Source: Tipula vernalis
Taxonomy: Eukaryota > Arthropoda > Insecta > Diptera > Tipulidae
DNA length: 64,000 nucleotides
NCBI GenBank assembly: GCA_958295665.1
Contig: OY282559.1
Coordinates: 270,394,347 to 270,458,346 of the forward strand
Reading direction: 5' to 3'
This document shows, one piece after another, positions 15,489 through 28,626 of this stretch (position 1 is the stretch's first letter; every line of letters starts with the position of its first letter). The notes below the pieces were generated by a model. It had not been told where the DNA came from and did not search any database. It worked only from the letters and a program-made list of their open reading frames with translations. Both the position numbers and the translations under genes were made by a program.

Positions 15489-16591
15489 TTAATTATTATG
15501 ACTGACCAACATACCTACCAACATACCTACAGATTTTACCGCATCAGCATATCCCGTAGTTAATTCTATTGTTTGATTAGTGGATTTAGGTTGAGAAATC
15601 CGATTTACTGGGACCGGACAATCTATTGAGCTCCATTGAAATCCATTGTTATGGTGTTGCGGCGTCGGTTTGCTTTGCAGGTGCTGTTTGATAGACAGCT
15701 GCTTCTTCATTTCTAAATACTTGCTTCTAGCCGGACATATTACGGACTTTGCTGTATGATTGCCTTTACAGTTAGCACATAAATGTTTAGTGACGTCTTC
15801 ATTTAGAGGACATATTTCTGACTCGTTGTGTACTATTGTGCAAAACCTACATTTTGGTATCATATAGCAATTTATTGCACCGTGACCAAACATAAAACAT
15901 TTAAAACATTGCGTTAGCCTATTGGGTCTGTTTTGATATATATCCCAATTGCATGCTACATAAGCAACGTATCTTATTTTTTTAGTTGCCTTAGCTTCAT
16001 CGAGGTCTTTTTATAGAAAACATAGTATACTGCATCATTATCAAAACGTTTGCTTTTCAATTCTATTTTTTGCACTTTTAACGGTTCAAAACCTCTATCG
16101 TTTAGCGGATCTGCGACTAGTTGCGGCTCCATATCTGGTAATCCATACAAAACGAATTTATTGGTCTGATTTTCTTTCTTTGTGAAGGAATAACATTCTT
16201 TACCAGCACTTTTAATTTCACTAAAGGTTTTATCAAAATCAGATTCATTAAATAAAATCACTTTCACTCCAATTTTAATGAGTTTCAATCCATATTTTTC
16301 AATTTTTAATTTTCGCATCATCTCTACCATATGATTATAACTAATTTTGGTAATAATAGGTGGGATTTTGTTTTGTTGTATTTATGTAACATTTCTATGA
16401 TTGTTGCGAAGGTCACCATTTATGCCGTTAACATTTCGAACGATTGGTTCAAACTGGTTCTTATGCACCGGTATTGAATTTACATTATTATCCATTGTGT
16501 TTGCGTTTTCGCCCATAGACATTTTCAAACATTTATTACTATGTAAGTCACTTGGTAAGGCCAATGGCCTTTTATTGTAGTTTTTCGCCAA
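15489..16591 (-). pseudogene. Non-LTR ORF1, gag-like with pre-C2HC and zinc knuckles
   Basis: The N-terminal piece (16591-16382) is hydrophilic. The middle piece (16330-15974) contains TNKFVLYGLPDME, like the pre-C2HC domain of Jockey-type gag proteins. The last piece (15893-15489), continuing from an upstream CFKCFMFGHGAINC knuckle, has further Cys/His motifs (CRFC...C and CANCKGNHTAKSVIC). These knuckles bind the element's RNA. Two frame breaks (near 16350 and 15970) separate the parts. Confidence 0.75.
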
Positions 16592-16600
16592 TATTCCGAA

Positions 16601-17199
16601 GCTGGAATATTTGCCACTTCACTTACACAATAATACACTAGTATTTGTTTTGTTTATAAGTCTATTTGTATTTCAAATTTTTTTTCCTTTTTTATTATTA
16701 TTTATAAATTAACAAAAAAAAAAAATAATAATAATAAATAAATTGCAATCGATGTGTATTCACCGAGGGTTAATTCGACTATCCTCACCAACAATCGAAA
16801 ATGCTCGAAATGATTCGAATTCAACCATTAAGGTCTTAGTGGACCCAAGTTCGGAAACGTCCTTAAGGTTCAATAGGTTAAATCTGATTCAAAATCGAAG
16901 TTACCCAACCATTTTTTTTTTGCCAACATAAAATTAACGGAAGTCGTTCCTAAATATTGAATTTGTGGTTTCACGTATTTTCCACCATATCGAATGATTC
17001 AGAAGATGTTGTGAAATTTTATGTTTGCCAAGACATATGAAGTTTCGGGTGATACAATGGCGACTGGTGTTGATTTCTCTAAATGACACCTCCTCAGGCA
17101 GTGGAAACTCTTCACGGAACCAACGAACGGCAAGTAATGGATGATAAACTTCAGTGTCAAAGAACAAACCATATTTTATAGTTTGATGAATTATATATA
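16601..17199. other. Spacer, no gene recognised
   Basis: AT-rich sequence between the non-LTR 5' end and the left TIR of the next element. A 77-codon minus-strand frame (17167-16934, reading MFFDTEVYHPLLAVRWF at its start) is open but I do not recognise it. Confidence 0.35.
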
Positions 17200-17244
17200 C
17201 ACTCTAAAAAATATTAGTAAATTTACTACGATTATTGTAGTACC
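17200..17244. repeat. Left terminal inverted repeat of the 7.1-kb element
   Basis: The first 13 bp (CACTCTAAAAAAT) match the inverted right end exactly. Similarity continues with small gaps to about 45 bp. Confidence 0.75.
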
Positions 17245-17981
17245 TTATTTGTTGATTAATAAGCAAATTGTTTAATTTTATTACTCAATGTAGTAAACAA
17301 AAAAGCCTGGCAGTAAAATCCAGTAATTGTTAAATATTTATCAAATTTATGTTGAAAAATTAATATTTCTACATTCGCTGTGTTTAATTTTTAAATTTAA
17401 ACATTATTTGATGAATAATTAATAATTATTTGTAGAAAATTCAACAGAAAAGGAGTAAATTGCTATTAAACAGAAAATTAGTAAATTCTCTAGTCCCGTT
17501 ATCTATATTGTATTATTCATGTTGCACGTGTAACCTGTTTAGTTTGTTTTCAAAATTTAAATGATTAAGACGTGCTTATTTAAAAATTAAGTTATAGTAA
17601 AAGTTAAATAAAAATAAATCTTTAAACGGGTGAGTGTTTTAATAAAAAATTTAATTTGAGTTTAAATTTAATATTGATTAATTGTTCAATTTAATTGTTT
17701 TTTCAATAAGTTTTAAAATAACTAAATTTAATTTGTTAGGTAATGTTTCTTTAAATTTTTTGTCCATATATATAAGTGATTAATTACATTCTAAAACTGT
17801 TAGTGCTGAGTAGTTGTTATTATTATTACAAGTGCATTTTTAATACTAAACTTTCATAAATTTAAAAATAAAAGTTTTGCTGTACCAGTGTCATTTGTTT
17901 TCTGTATGGAGTTTTTATAAAGGCGCGTTTCTCATATTTTTTGATAATTTTTCTAAAATTTACTGCCTCCAAACCTACAGT

Positions 17982-18213
<232 letters not shown>

Positions 18214-18623
18214 TAACCTCATTGTACAAATTAAACTAAAAGTTTTGAAATTTCAACAAAATTTAAGCAAAATTGATTAAATGTAATGAAAATTCGGCAG
18301 AGCTTAAACAATTTTTACAAAAATATTATTATATTTTAGTAGAAATTTAGTCATCACGAATGTGCGACAGCGTCCTCATGTCTTTAGTATTAATTTATAA
18401 TAATATAAATTTGAAATTAAACCATGCTGTGTAATATGTGCAATTAAAAGGCGCAAGAAATTGCAATTTACAATAAACATTTATATATACATCGAGGTAA
18501 ATTAAATGGCAGTTTTCAGTGTTTGTGGCCTTATTGTTTTTATAAATTTTCTAAATACTATAATTATAAAACTCACTGGTATCGGTGTCATTCAAATTTA
18601 TTTAAAAAAAAATGTAACCCGGC

Positions 18624-20521
18624 ATGAATAAACAAAACCAGTTTCCAATTGTAAATATTGAGCCTGTCCAAGATAATTATTTAAACGGTGCCGAGTCATT
18701 ACCTGTCGATGATAATGTGTTTTCTGATTTATTCCAAAGGCTTAAAAACAGATTCGGAGTTTCAGACTTGGGACTCAATTTTGTGCATAACGAAATTTCT
18801 GAAATTTTAATTAAAAACGATGAAAATATAATAAAAAATATTAAGAAAGTTCACGGTGACAACCTTGTATGTAATATCGATGAAATTAGTATTATATTAG
18901 AAAATACATCAAATATTCCTAAATTGCGTTCATTTAAAAATAAATTTAATCGATGCAAATATATTGAAAATAAAGATGATTATGTAGCGTTTCACGAAAT
19001 ATATTTAGGAAGAGATAATTTTCATAACAATTGCAATTTTTACTATGTATCGTTACTTGATACATTAACTAATTTAATGAATGATGAGGCCATCTGTAAA
19101 ATGTTTAATGGAAATAAAAATACGGAGAATCAAGTGTTACAAGATTACAATATGATGGCACACTTTATAGGAATAATACATTTTTTAATAGTAATGGGAA
19201 AAAACTAGAATTGCTTTTATTTCAAGATGCATTTGAAATATGTAATCCTTTGGGATCTTCAAAGACTAAACACAAATTAATTGGAGTGTATATGATGCTT
19301 GGAAATGTGAACAAAAAATATCGATCTGTAATCAAAAATATTCAATTAGTTCTTCTTTGCAAGGAGGCTTTTATTAAATTATTTGGATTTCATAAGATTT
19401 TAGCGCCTTTAATTAAAGATTTGAAAATTTTAGAGTCTACGGGAATTAGTATTAAAAAATTTACAAAAGGCCAATTTCAAACGAATTATAAGAGAACCGT
19501 TTTCGCTATGATTGGAGATAACCATGGAAGCCATCAAATAGGAGGATTTATGGAAAACTTTAGCACTACGGAATATTTGTGCCGATATTTTTCGTACACG
19601 CGTGATTGTTTGGAAAACAAAAACTTGGAGCTCGGTGAATTAAGGACACCTGCAAGTTACGAAGGTTGCCTTCAAAATATTCTCGACTCTGAACATAATC
19701 AAAATGGAATAAAGTCGAATTCAGTTCTCAACACTTTAAAATATTTTCATGTTTGTAATCCAGGACTACCGCCTTGCGTTGCGCATGATTTGTTTGAAGG
19801 AATTATTCCTTATGATCTTATGGAAATCTTATTGTTCTTTAACAATGAGCGAAAAATAGCTTTCGACTATATCGAAAAACATTTATGTTGGCCCTTTCAT
19901 TTCCAAAAATATGTATAAAGCTATGAAAAAAATTCCGGGAAAGGCATTTGAAGTGTGGAATATATTAATTCTTTTGCCACTTTTGTTCCTGGAGTCAAAC
20001 ATAAATCGCGAAAATCCTCAATGAATTTTTTTTAGTTCTATGGTTGAAATGTATCGTCTTATTTGTGCACCTAAAATTTCGGAACAACAAACACATTTGC
20101 TTCAAAACTATATCGACATTTATTTCCAACAAAGACAAGAATGTTTTCCATGTTTAAAACTACGACCTAAGCACCATTACATACTATATATCACTATCCA
20201 GATTTAATAAGAAAAATGGGATCATTACGATGTTTGTGGACTATGGGATTTGAGCAAAAACATCAATATTTTAAACAAATTGGAAGAAAAATAAAAGATT
20301 TTAAAAATATTACATACTCCCTTGTTAAAAGCCACCAAGAATATCAGGCACACATATGTAAAGATCGACCTAAACTATTAATAATTGATGGTGATGTTAC
20401 TCGCTTTTTAACTAATACTTACAATGTAAAGATTCCAGCTGAATACATATTTATTTCTAAGAAAATTGAATATTTAAATACTGTTTACAAAGAAAATTCA
20501 TATGTCAAAGTTGATGAATAA
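18624..20521 (+). pseudogene. Transposase-like gene of the 7.1-kb element
   Basis: From the ATG at 18624, similarity to a TE protein family widespread in animals runs through at least four frame segments: 18624 to about 19150, about 19153-19918, about 19913-20190 (with a stop near 20022), and about 20190-20521. Landmarks are FYYVSLLDTL, ICNPLGSSKTKHKLIGVYM, a Gly-Asp pair in AMIGDNHGSHQIGGF with ENFS, HDLFEGIIPYDL, KAFEVWNILILLPLL, LRPKHHY, and a C-terminal GFEQKHQYFK. The Asp residues in GDN and HDLFEG are candidates for catalysis; that is inference. At least three frameshifts and one stop make this copy inactive. Neighbour: the SAMD3-like gene 400 bp downstream on the same strand. Confidence 0.7.
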
Positions 20522-20920
20522 GGAATAATTGATATTTTAAAAATTAACGTTATTTTCATTAATATTTCTTATAACCAAGCTATTTTATACGGCATAGTTA
20601 CGAAATGTTGGTACAATCAATATACCACATACGAAAGCTTCAAAATAAATAAATTTTATGAATGCATTAACTTGGACCAACTAATTCAGAAAAAAAACCA
20701 GTATTTTTGTTGCCAAAAGCGAAAAGCATTACTTTTCCCCATTTTCTTCTTTTATATAAAACTTTATTTTAATTAAAATATTTGAACAATAAATCAATCT
20801 TATGTTAAAAAAGCATAAAATTATAAAGTAAGTACAAGGTACAAACATAAAACGTACGAGTATACAAATTAATAATTTCAATTATATTTAAATGTATTCC
20901 TTTTATCATATTTAGGCATC

Positions 20921-22824
20921 ATGCCAAATAAAAAAATCCCTTTCGAAGTTTGGAGTGCGGACCGCGTTACAAAAAAAAAAAACATTTTTATCAATGCCGA
21001 CAATAAGCGATGTTATTACAAAAGGTAAAACTTAACAGAACATTTAATTTTTAAATATTTTATTATAATATAAAAACTTATTTTAATACGCAATCGTTTT
21101 AACAAATTTTCTTGGAATTAATGGCTCCCTTTTGGTATTGGAAAGTTCGGGTTCCGAAATTGTAGAGGACGACAATTTAGAATCCTACGCGGACAAAAAT
21201 GTATACTATATCCTGTTAAATGAGCAAGAAAAATGGAGTCCACCAAAACCACTGTCAGCAATTTCCATGTTGGATCATTCCAGTTTACCAGTGATTAACC
21301 AAAACATAACTTTACTTCCAACCGGTTTTAATGAAGAACCAACCATCCAAAGATACGTTTTAATATCGGAGGATGAATTAAATGTTGATACATCTACGTC
21401 GGCTCCTTTGTCCCCCTCTTCACCTATAAGTATGAGCATTGGTACCTTTCCTTCATCTTCATCAACAAACGGTTCTGCGTTATTACTGTTTTCTAATTTT
21501 AAAGTTCCTTGGGAGAAGTTGCCGAATGATATTTTAATGAAATTGCAAAAAAAAGAAAAGTTTGGTTCTAGATTGAGTACATCCATAAATTATGTAGTTG
21601 ACGCATTGCGAAATTTTTCTGTTTTCATTCCACAAAAAATGTTTCGATCAATAGCAGAAGATATTGTACGACCGTATTCTGCGAGTTTTGAACAGAAAGA
21701 TAAACTTAACAAAACAGTATCATCATATTCAGAAATATTACTCACTATGATGAGAAACCGCAACAATTACCTAAATCATACCGGCGAGGAGGGGGCTAAA
21801 GGGTCGAACATACTAATAAAAAAAAGAAAATCGGTAAATGCATTAAAAGATTCAGTAAATAATTGGCAACCAGAAGTTAACGAGAAAGAAGGTGACCTTT
21901 CATTAGAAGCAACAAAACATTTCTTAGTAAAGAATTTTTCTAAAAATATAGAAATGATCTGTGAACGTGAAAAAATTTTACGATTTATGAAAGACTGCTA
22001 CGCTGTACAACGTATTTTCCTTAACAATCCTGAAGACTATCCATCAATTGCAAGAATTCAGGAATCCTGGCCTTTTATTTTTAACAGGAATTGTTCGTTT
22101 CAGCATTTCGCTGAATTAACAGGAGTAAATGAAGAAAAACTTAATAATTCGTTGTTCAAAACTGAAAAGCTTACTATCTGAAAGTATTTCATGAGCTCGA
22201 AGCTTGAGCTTATTAAAACTACCTTACGACTGGAGGGACAAGATGAAGAGATTCTACGTGCTATTGCACAATACTTTCAAGAGGATTTAATATTTATCTT
22301 GCAAACATTTTCTGTTAGTATTTTAAATAATTTTCAAATGAAAATTTAAGTTTTATTTTAATTTCGTTTCTATTTTTTATTTTTACAGGTTGGTACGACC
22401 TTGGATAATATTAAAGAAGCAATTCCTACAATGTGTGCTTGGATTGCAATTATTGGTTAGTTTGTTAATTTAAATTACGCTCAATTGAAAAAGTATTTCT
22501 ATTTTATTTAAAACAAATTATTATTTTGTTTTTCACAGAAACGAGTTTGGAATCACGAATAGGATATGTTTTCGTTAAGAAGGTCATATAGTATCGTCTG
22601 CAGACCACATAGATATAGCTGACTTAGTAATGCAATCCATTGCTTACTATTATAACTTCAACATGCAATATCCTAGAGAGAGATCTCAAACTCTGGATTT
22701 CATAGTGCGATTTTTCCTAAATCATTATCCTGAAAAGCCCAGGGGGCCCCCTAAAAACAACATTCATAACATATCAAAGATTAATAATTTAATACGAAAA
22801 TTAAATGATTTTGATTTGAAATAA
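20921..22824 (+). pseudogene. CIDE-N/SAMD3-like accessory gene of the 7.1-kb element
   Basis: Exon 1 (20921-21024) begins MPNKKIPFEVWSADRVTKKK and ends at GTAAAA. Exon 2 (about 21120-22180) begins LLVLESSGSEIVEDDN and continues YADKNVYYILLNEQEKW. Together these look like the ubiquitin-fold CIDE-N domain (a basic WSADR start, then LVLE-dG-x-vDD-x5-YF). The core has VPWEKLPNDILMKLQKK, an RPYSAS helix region and NNWQPEV, as in SAMD3-like TE proteins. Further exons are suggested by GTTAGT/TTACAG (about 22315, 22389) and GTTAGT/TCACAG (about 22457, 22539). The last frame ends at 22824 after FFLNHYPEKP. A stop after residue 349 of exon 2 and another near 22590 break it. I see no good acceptor for exon 2. 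The role in transposition is unknown. Confidence 0.6.
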
Positions 22825-23599
22825 AATATCAATATTTTTATATTTTTAGATATTTTTTTCTTATGTTTGTATAATTGAATATGTATTTGTATGTACCAAA
22901 AAAACATACATTTTATGTTTTTTTTTTAAATTTTAGAATGAATTATTATTTTATTTAATATATTACCATATGCTTATGGTTTGTATATTTTTATGCAATT
23001 TTGCATTATTATTATATTATTTATTTTAAAATTTTGCTTTAGATATAACGTTTTTATGTAACTAAATCTGTAGCACTATACAGAATAAAGTAAATTTGCT
23101 TGAAATATAATAAATAAGAATTAGTGAACGAAAAAATACATAGTTTTTAAATTTTTCTATTTCAGTACCTGACATTGAGGGAAGTGCACTAAGCGTTAAC
23201 TAGTGAAATTATATTATAATCTTAATCGAGTTAAATTGTTTTTGAATCGTTTTCTATCAAATTTCTTTTTTTTTTCTATGTGAGTAAACTTAAAGTATAA
23301 TGGGTCATTTTAAACGGCAACAAGCAATTAATTTGCTAGCTAAAACATGGCTAAACTCAACTAAATGGCAATTCAAAAATTAAACCAAATATTTTTTTTA
23401 ATTTTTCATTGCGCAAGTTTGGAAAGCCCAATTAAAATAATTTTAATTGAAATTTCAAATGCGTGTGTTGGCTTGCAAATTTATTGGTTGCCTGATGTTT
23501 GAGAACAATGACTCTCCTCAATAAATTTTATTTGTTAATTCCTAATAGCGATCAGTAAATTTCATAAACATTTGGCCGAAATTTCCACATTTATTTTTT

Positions 23600-24240
23600 T
23601 TATAATCAAAAAATTATTTAAATTTAAAATTACCTACATTTTACGTTGAACTTCAAACATTTTTAGAATACTGAACAATTTTAGGTTGAACTGTAAACAT
23701 TTTCTGTAGCAAAGTCAACGATTCCAGGTAATAATCTAATGATTTGAGATTAAAATTAAACAATTTTCTGTTGAATTTTTGAATTGTTTGTTGAAAAATT
23801 GTTGTTTTATGTTAATAATCCAATATTCTGGGATTAAAATTAACAACTTTTCATGTAACTTCAAACATTTTCTATCGAAAGTTCAACATATTATGATATA
23901 AATATCTATTACCCTGATATTAAAATGCAACAACATTTAGATGAACTTTAAACTCATTCTATTAAAAGTTAAACTTTTCATAATAATAATCCAAGATTTT
24001 TGGTTTAAAATTCACAAATCTTCTGTTGAGTTTTATACATCTCCTATTAAAACTTTAGCGGTTTATGTTTATAATTAAGTAATCTAGGTTATTGTTAGCT
24101 GAACCTTAATATTTTGGTCAAATAAAATTCAACATTTATTGTTCTTTATTCAACAATAATTATTAAATTTTTCAACTATCGGATTGATTAAAATTCAACT
24201 GTGCTTAATTTTATTACAGTTATTGTAGGTAACCTGTTGC
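23600..24240. repeat. Spaced degenerate subterminal repeats
   Basis: Six or so imperfect copies of a motif like gttgaactt.aaacattttct.t...aagttcaac occur at about 23646, 23691, 23770, 23855, 23942 and 24025, at irregular spacing of about 45-90 bp. They lie just inside the right TIR. In CACTA-like and MULE elements such subterminal repeats can be transposase-binding sites; that role is inference here. Confidence 0.5.
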
Positions 24241-24283
24241 CTGCAATTAATGTAGTAAAATTGAACAATAATTTTTTAGAGTG
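24239..24283. repeat. Right terminal inverted repeat of the 7.1-kb element
   Basis: It ends ...ATTTTTTAGAGTG at 24283, the inverse of the left end, followed by TA. Confidence 0.75.
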
Positions 24284-24345
24284 TAATTGAGCTGGCCATG
24301 GTACGTCACAGTCTCAAATTACCCTGAATTTTTTTACTTTGCATA

Positions 24346-25920
24346 TGCCATGGTAGTTTTTATAAAGATGAAAATGATTCAGTCAAGCATCTAGACTAGC
24401 GCAATAGTCAAATAGATAAATGAGGATGAATTCGTGTACATTTTCGTGTACAATTTATAAATTTTCGATTGCTATCCGATAAATTAACCACAATTATTTG
24501 GTTTAATTATGGAAAATTACCGCAATTATAAACTTAATAATTATTTAATATTTTTCAAACGTACGTGTATCAAACTAATGTTTTTAATTATGAACACGAT
24601 TCCAATTGTGCTCTATTGAGATTGACAATATTGATAAGTTCGAACGTTCATTTAGTATTCGGATTTTTAAGAGCAAAGACACACCAAACGATTTAAAAAT
24701 GAATATAATTTTAACGTTAGTTGTGTGCTATATTGGTTTACTTGAAACTATTGAGGTATGTGGCACTCACAGTTTTTGTGTTTAATTTTAATAATATGAA
24801 TTTTAAATTAACAGTCGAAGAAATATCGCCCGATCATACTTGATGAAATTTTGTCATATTAGAGTCTTGACCGCAATGTTCCGTCATATTCAGAAATATT
24901 TTCTACTGATAATTTAATTTTCGAACAAATTGAGGACGACATAATTTTTATGAGCGGACATATGATATGGCTTAAATCAATGAATCGTAATTTACCTCTT
25001 CAAGGAAATATGCGCAGCCAAATCTTACAACAAGGTTCTTGGAAGGAAGGATCACTAAAATTATTTGTTCCAGATATTTGTCCGGAATTGGTTAATCCTA
25101 CTCGTTTTTGGTACAATATCACCAAATTAATTACAAAGGATGTGTGCCCTCCACAAAAGGGAGTAATTTAAAATTCACAATTGTTGTTTAAGAATAATGC
25201 GTAATATTTGTTATGCATTCAATTATAGGATAAATGGATAGTACAGCCGCAAAATGTGTCTATTTTATTGGATTTGCCATCAAGTTTATCATTGGGCCCA
25301 TGGCGTTGTTATTATTTATTAACTCAAGGTTTACCTGGATTTGAAAAATGTAAATTCGGCTTGGGTTTCCAGTCTAATCTGATCCCAGTATAAATCTTTG
25401 TGTAAAATAACGTTTTATTTTATGTATAGGTGGTATCCTATAGCGTGTCTAGTATTTAGAGTTTGTAAAATTTTTGATTGTAAATAAAACACTTTAATTT
25501 TGCTTTTTAATTAAATGTTGTGTATGAATTTCGCATAATAAATACAGAATTAAATAATTGTGTATGACTAAAATTTATAATTATATTTCCAAAAACCTCA
25601 ATTAAAATTAAAGGTGAATAATTATAAAAAAAAAAAAAATAATGATTTCTACTTCGGCTCTTTAGTTGGCGTGCAATTGTGGATTTGCAGTACAACTTCC
25701 ATCGCCATCTATAAACATTTGGCCGCTGTTTAAAGAATGTTTCACCATGCGTATGATCTTTGAGAGAGTTCACTCTCTCTCCCGATCGAGAACAGCAATG
25801 TTACTTTTAAAGTTTCAAATCAGTAAAATGTTGTTGTTAATTTGACTCAAAATGTTTTAATAGCCCTAATGAGGAAGCGGCTTACTTCCTGTTATCGAGG
25901 AAATTTCAGCACACGATACA
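24346..25920 (+). repeat. Duplicated gene block, copy 2 of 3
   Basis: Same orientation and order as 4330-5830 and 55034-56520. It begins about 60 bp right of the transposon end. The upstream block lacks about 25 bp present in copy 1. The downstream part reaches the cttcctgttatcgagg segment shared with copy 3. Confidence 0.85.
24699..25393 (+). pseudogene. CheA/DUF1091-like gene, copy 2, with a nonsense codon
   Basis: The exon structure is conserved (24699-24755, 24815-25162, 25229-25393), with the same lengths as copies 1 and 3 and intact GT/AG borders. In exon 2 the codon that reads GAG (Glu, SYERLD) in copies 1 and 3 is TAG (about 24859-24861), which truncates the product after about 35 codons. 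Downstream the frame is otherwise open, including CPPQKG and LGPWR. An internal Met at 24950 could start only a C-terminal piece without a signal peptide. The single lesion and uniform exon lengths suggest recent inactivation, or an assembly error, or a segregating null allele. Confidence 0.75.
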
Positions 25921-28010
25921 CCGTGTACATCATCAAGCAGCATTTTCAAAAATACCGAACGGCTTCAAAACATTAGTTAAAAATTTTGTATAAAAATTAA
26001 AACGTTTCAAAATTTAGACCAGCTACCATCCCCACCTGTCTCGCTATCTCCTTAGCCAATGATTATTTATTTCAACGATTATTTATTAAATTTATTAATC
26101 TTACTATAATCAATAACTAAATAACCTGAAATTCGAGATGCATACAATTTTAATTCTAAATATCCCTTTTTTTGTAATATTTTAAACTAAAAATTCTAAA
26201 ATCAGAAATTAAAAAATCTGAAACCCTATAAAATTTCATTTCCAAATCTATCATTTATTAGCTATTGACTCCAGAAATTACCTCCAAAATCAAAATTAAA
26301 TAAATAATTGCAACAATAAATATCTAACACACACACGCACCAATCGCAAAAATACTTTCAACATGATTATGAAATTCATTATAAGTAGAACACTAACACT
26401 AACATATCCCAATGTATATTTTTATACCTCAACCCCATGTATAGTTGTTTTCTTTATTTTTTTTTATACAACATAGTCAAAAACACCCTTACCGAAGCAA
26501 TATCATTTAATAAATATAAAGACAATTGTTTACACATATCGTCATCACACATATGTATTCCAGTACGTTTGGTGAGAAAATACCTGTATAACGGTACTTG
26601 AGAGTACCGTTATATATTTGTTTGAGCACGTTTGATCACGTTTTCCTTATTGATCAAACGAAAAACACTTTATCACATAACTTATTGCACTAACCACTTT
26701 TTCTTAATTTAATTAAATTTTGGCTTAAAACTTAAAAAGAAAAGAAAAATTTATTTTACTTACGGAGACAGACCAAAATACGTCCATCTCCATCGAGCAT
26801 TCACCGCCAACTTTAAACATTTAGGTTCCCATTCTAAGCTTATTTTAACTAGTTTTAGAAAAACCGAAATGTTTTAATCGAAGCTCGTCATAAACTTAGT
26901 TAAATCCGCTTCAGAAAATCCAGAACGTGTATTTGTAACCATTCTGTAAAAATAAAAATACTTTTCCAAGAACGACGTTTCGGTTTTTCTGAAACAGATT
27001 AAAATTGGTTTATGAACCATTAAGCGGTTAGCGGTTAAAACATTTCAGTTTGTTTCAAAACTGGTTAAAATACGTTCACGAACAGTTTTCACAAAAAAAA
27101 CATACAAGTTTTGGTAAAACCATAACCACATTGAGATTCGTGCTGTGAGGATGGTAGCTCAAAAGCAGATGCAGTTTTTTTTAGAAAAATGCACACGGAA
27201 GTCAAACAGTGAGAAAGGGAGGCAACCTGAACTTAAAATAGGTTCAACACTGTTTATAAATTTAATAAGTAAAACTGACACGAAAATCTAGTACTTGACA
27301 ACTCAATTCGACTTTCTTTAATAAAAAATTCATAACACAGTTGAAGAAGCTAAAAAATTCTTATTCATATCATGTCACTACACACCAAAACCAAACTGAA
27401 ATTAAAACCAAAGAAAAGCAACAAAAAACGCCACATTTCATATACTAACTTCGTCATCTCTCATTGCTTTTCGTATGAAAACTTTCGCTTTTAAGGTCGG
27501 TGTTACGAATGCTTCATCATAAGAACTTCAATGCGGCAAGATATTGATATACTTACCTATACAATAGCAGGTGATGAATCAAACTTTGTTTTTCTGATTG
27601 GTTTCTGGTGAAAATTTATATAGTATACCCCAGATAGTAAAAAACACAAGAAACAAAACGCAATAGCCGAAGTTCAATTGACTAGAACTTTGATCATGAG
27701 AAAAAGAAATCATTTGCTACCCAGCTCTACCAATACATTTAATTGCGGAAATTGTAGTGAACTGGACAACGATGATATAGTGGCCTAGGGGTGAAGCTGC
27801 CTGGTGAATCAAGTTAATAATTGTTGTCTGCTTCGTATCTTTCAGCTTCCACAGGCGTTCGTGTTACTTCTCCGCAGTGACCACCGGGCAACTAGCTCAT
27901 CATTGCTTCTGATTGGATGGGTTAGGCTAAAACACGGTGCTAAACAACTGGGTAGGGTTAAGGTGTCAATTGCAATGTGCTGACAACCAACCTGGCTGGG
28001 AGCCCTGTCT
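25921..28010. other. Non-coding AT-rich region with palindromes
   Basis: I recognise no gene. 26587-26660 holds two adjacent stem-loops. 26850-27120 has repeated gttttaaaac/gaaacgttt-like motifs on both strands, similar in style to 58480-58910. 27780-28010 is more GC-balanced and may be the 5' part of a retroelement. Confidence 0.4.
26587..26660. repeat. Two adjacent perfect stem-loops
   Basis: The first has 12-bp arms, tataacggtact (26587-26598) and agtaccgttata (26603-26614), with a 4-nt TGAG loop. The second has 10-bp arms, cgtttgatca (26629-26638) and tgatcaaacg (26651-26660), with a 12-nt spacer. They could be a palindromic end of a foldback element. Confidence 0.8.
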
Positions 28011-28015
28011 AAAAA

Positions 28016-28417
28016 TTGGAGAGGATTGAATCTCTTTCTGAGATTCTTATGGATCTATTTAAAAACTTAGGGGCCACGACTCTTAAAAACTCGGAAATTG
28101 CGGCTGAAGGGACATCGGCTTCTAATGCCGTTCCTGAAAGTCAAGATATAAAGCGAGAAATAAGCAAAAATATTGCTGGTCCCTCTAATATAACAACTGC
28201 TGAGGGTTCACAAATAGTTGCAACTAAGAAGGGCACAACCTCATATACAGCTGGTCTCTCTAACTTTTTGGGAAAGGACAAAAGTTCTGACGAAACTTGT
28301 CCCGAATTACCAAATTATCAGACTCGAAGGAGGACATGGAAAGTTCTTACAAGATTAAACGGAAACCATTGGCAAACCGGGCCGTTAAAGAAAATGAAAC
28401 GCTCGCTTGTGCTATGA
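28016..28417 (+). other. Unrecognised open frame, possibly retroelement gag
   Basis: The 133-codon frame opens with ATT... in the track frame and reads MERIESLSEILMDLFKNLG near its start. It is rich in Ser, Thr and charged residues. A second overlapping frame (28297-28554) continues a KRKPLANRAVKE-type basic stretch and GGSSGSSQPNKQ, so a frameshift near 28350 is likely. The composition suits the N-terminal part of a non-LTR gag, but I cannot name a family. Confidence 0.25.
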
Positions 28418-28626
28418 TGATTACTGGAAACAAACAAGGGGGTTCCTCTGGGAGCTCTCAACCCAACAAGCAGGCGTTCTTTATCTTTATTTGTAAGTAT
28501 TGCGCATCAATCACGCCCACGTTATGTCTTTTAACAAATCCTAATATAATTTGAAAGTCGTCTATGTTGGTCGATATAGATCATTGTTAAATGTAGCTGT
28601 TCTAAATCAACAAAGGTTTTAATATA

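Larger units (their letters stand above)
13099..16600 (-). mobile_element. Jockey-clade-like non-LTR retrotransposon, 3'-truncated
   Basis: Read on the minus strand, a gag-like ORF1 (16591-15489) is followed by ORF2 with an APE-type endonuclease and a reverse transcriptase (about 15488-13099). ORF2 stops after the RT thumb region at an A-rich junction next to the repeat block at 12.6-13.1 kb. The usual C-terminal part and any poly-A tail are missing. ORF1 and ORF2 together take about 3.4 kb. Decay is moderate: a handful of frameshifts, motifs still clear. Confidence 0.85.
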
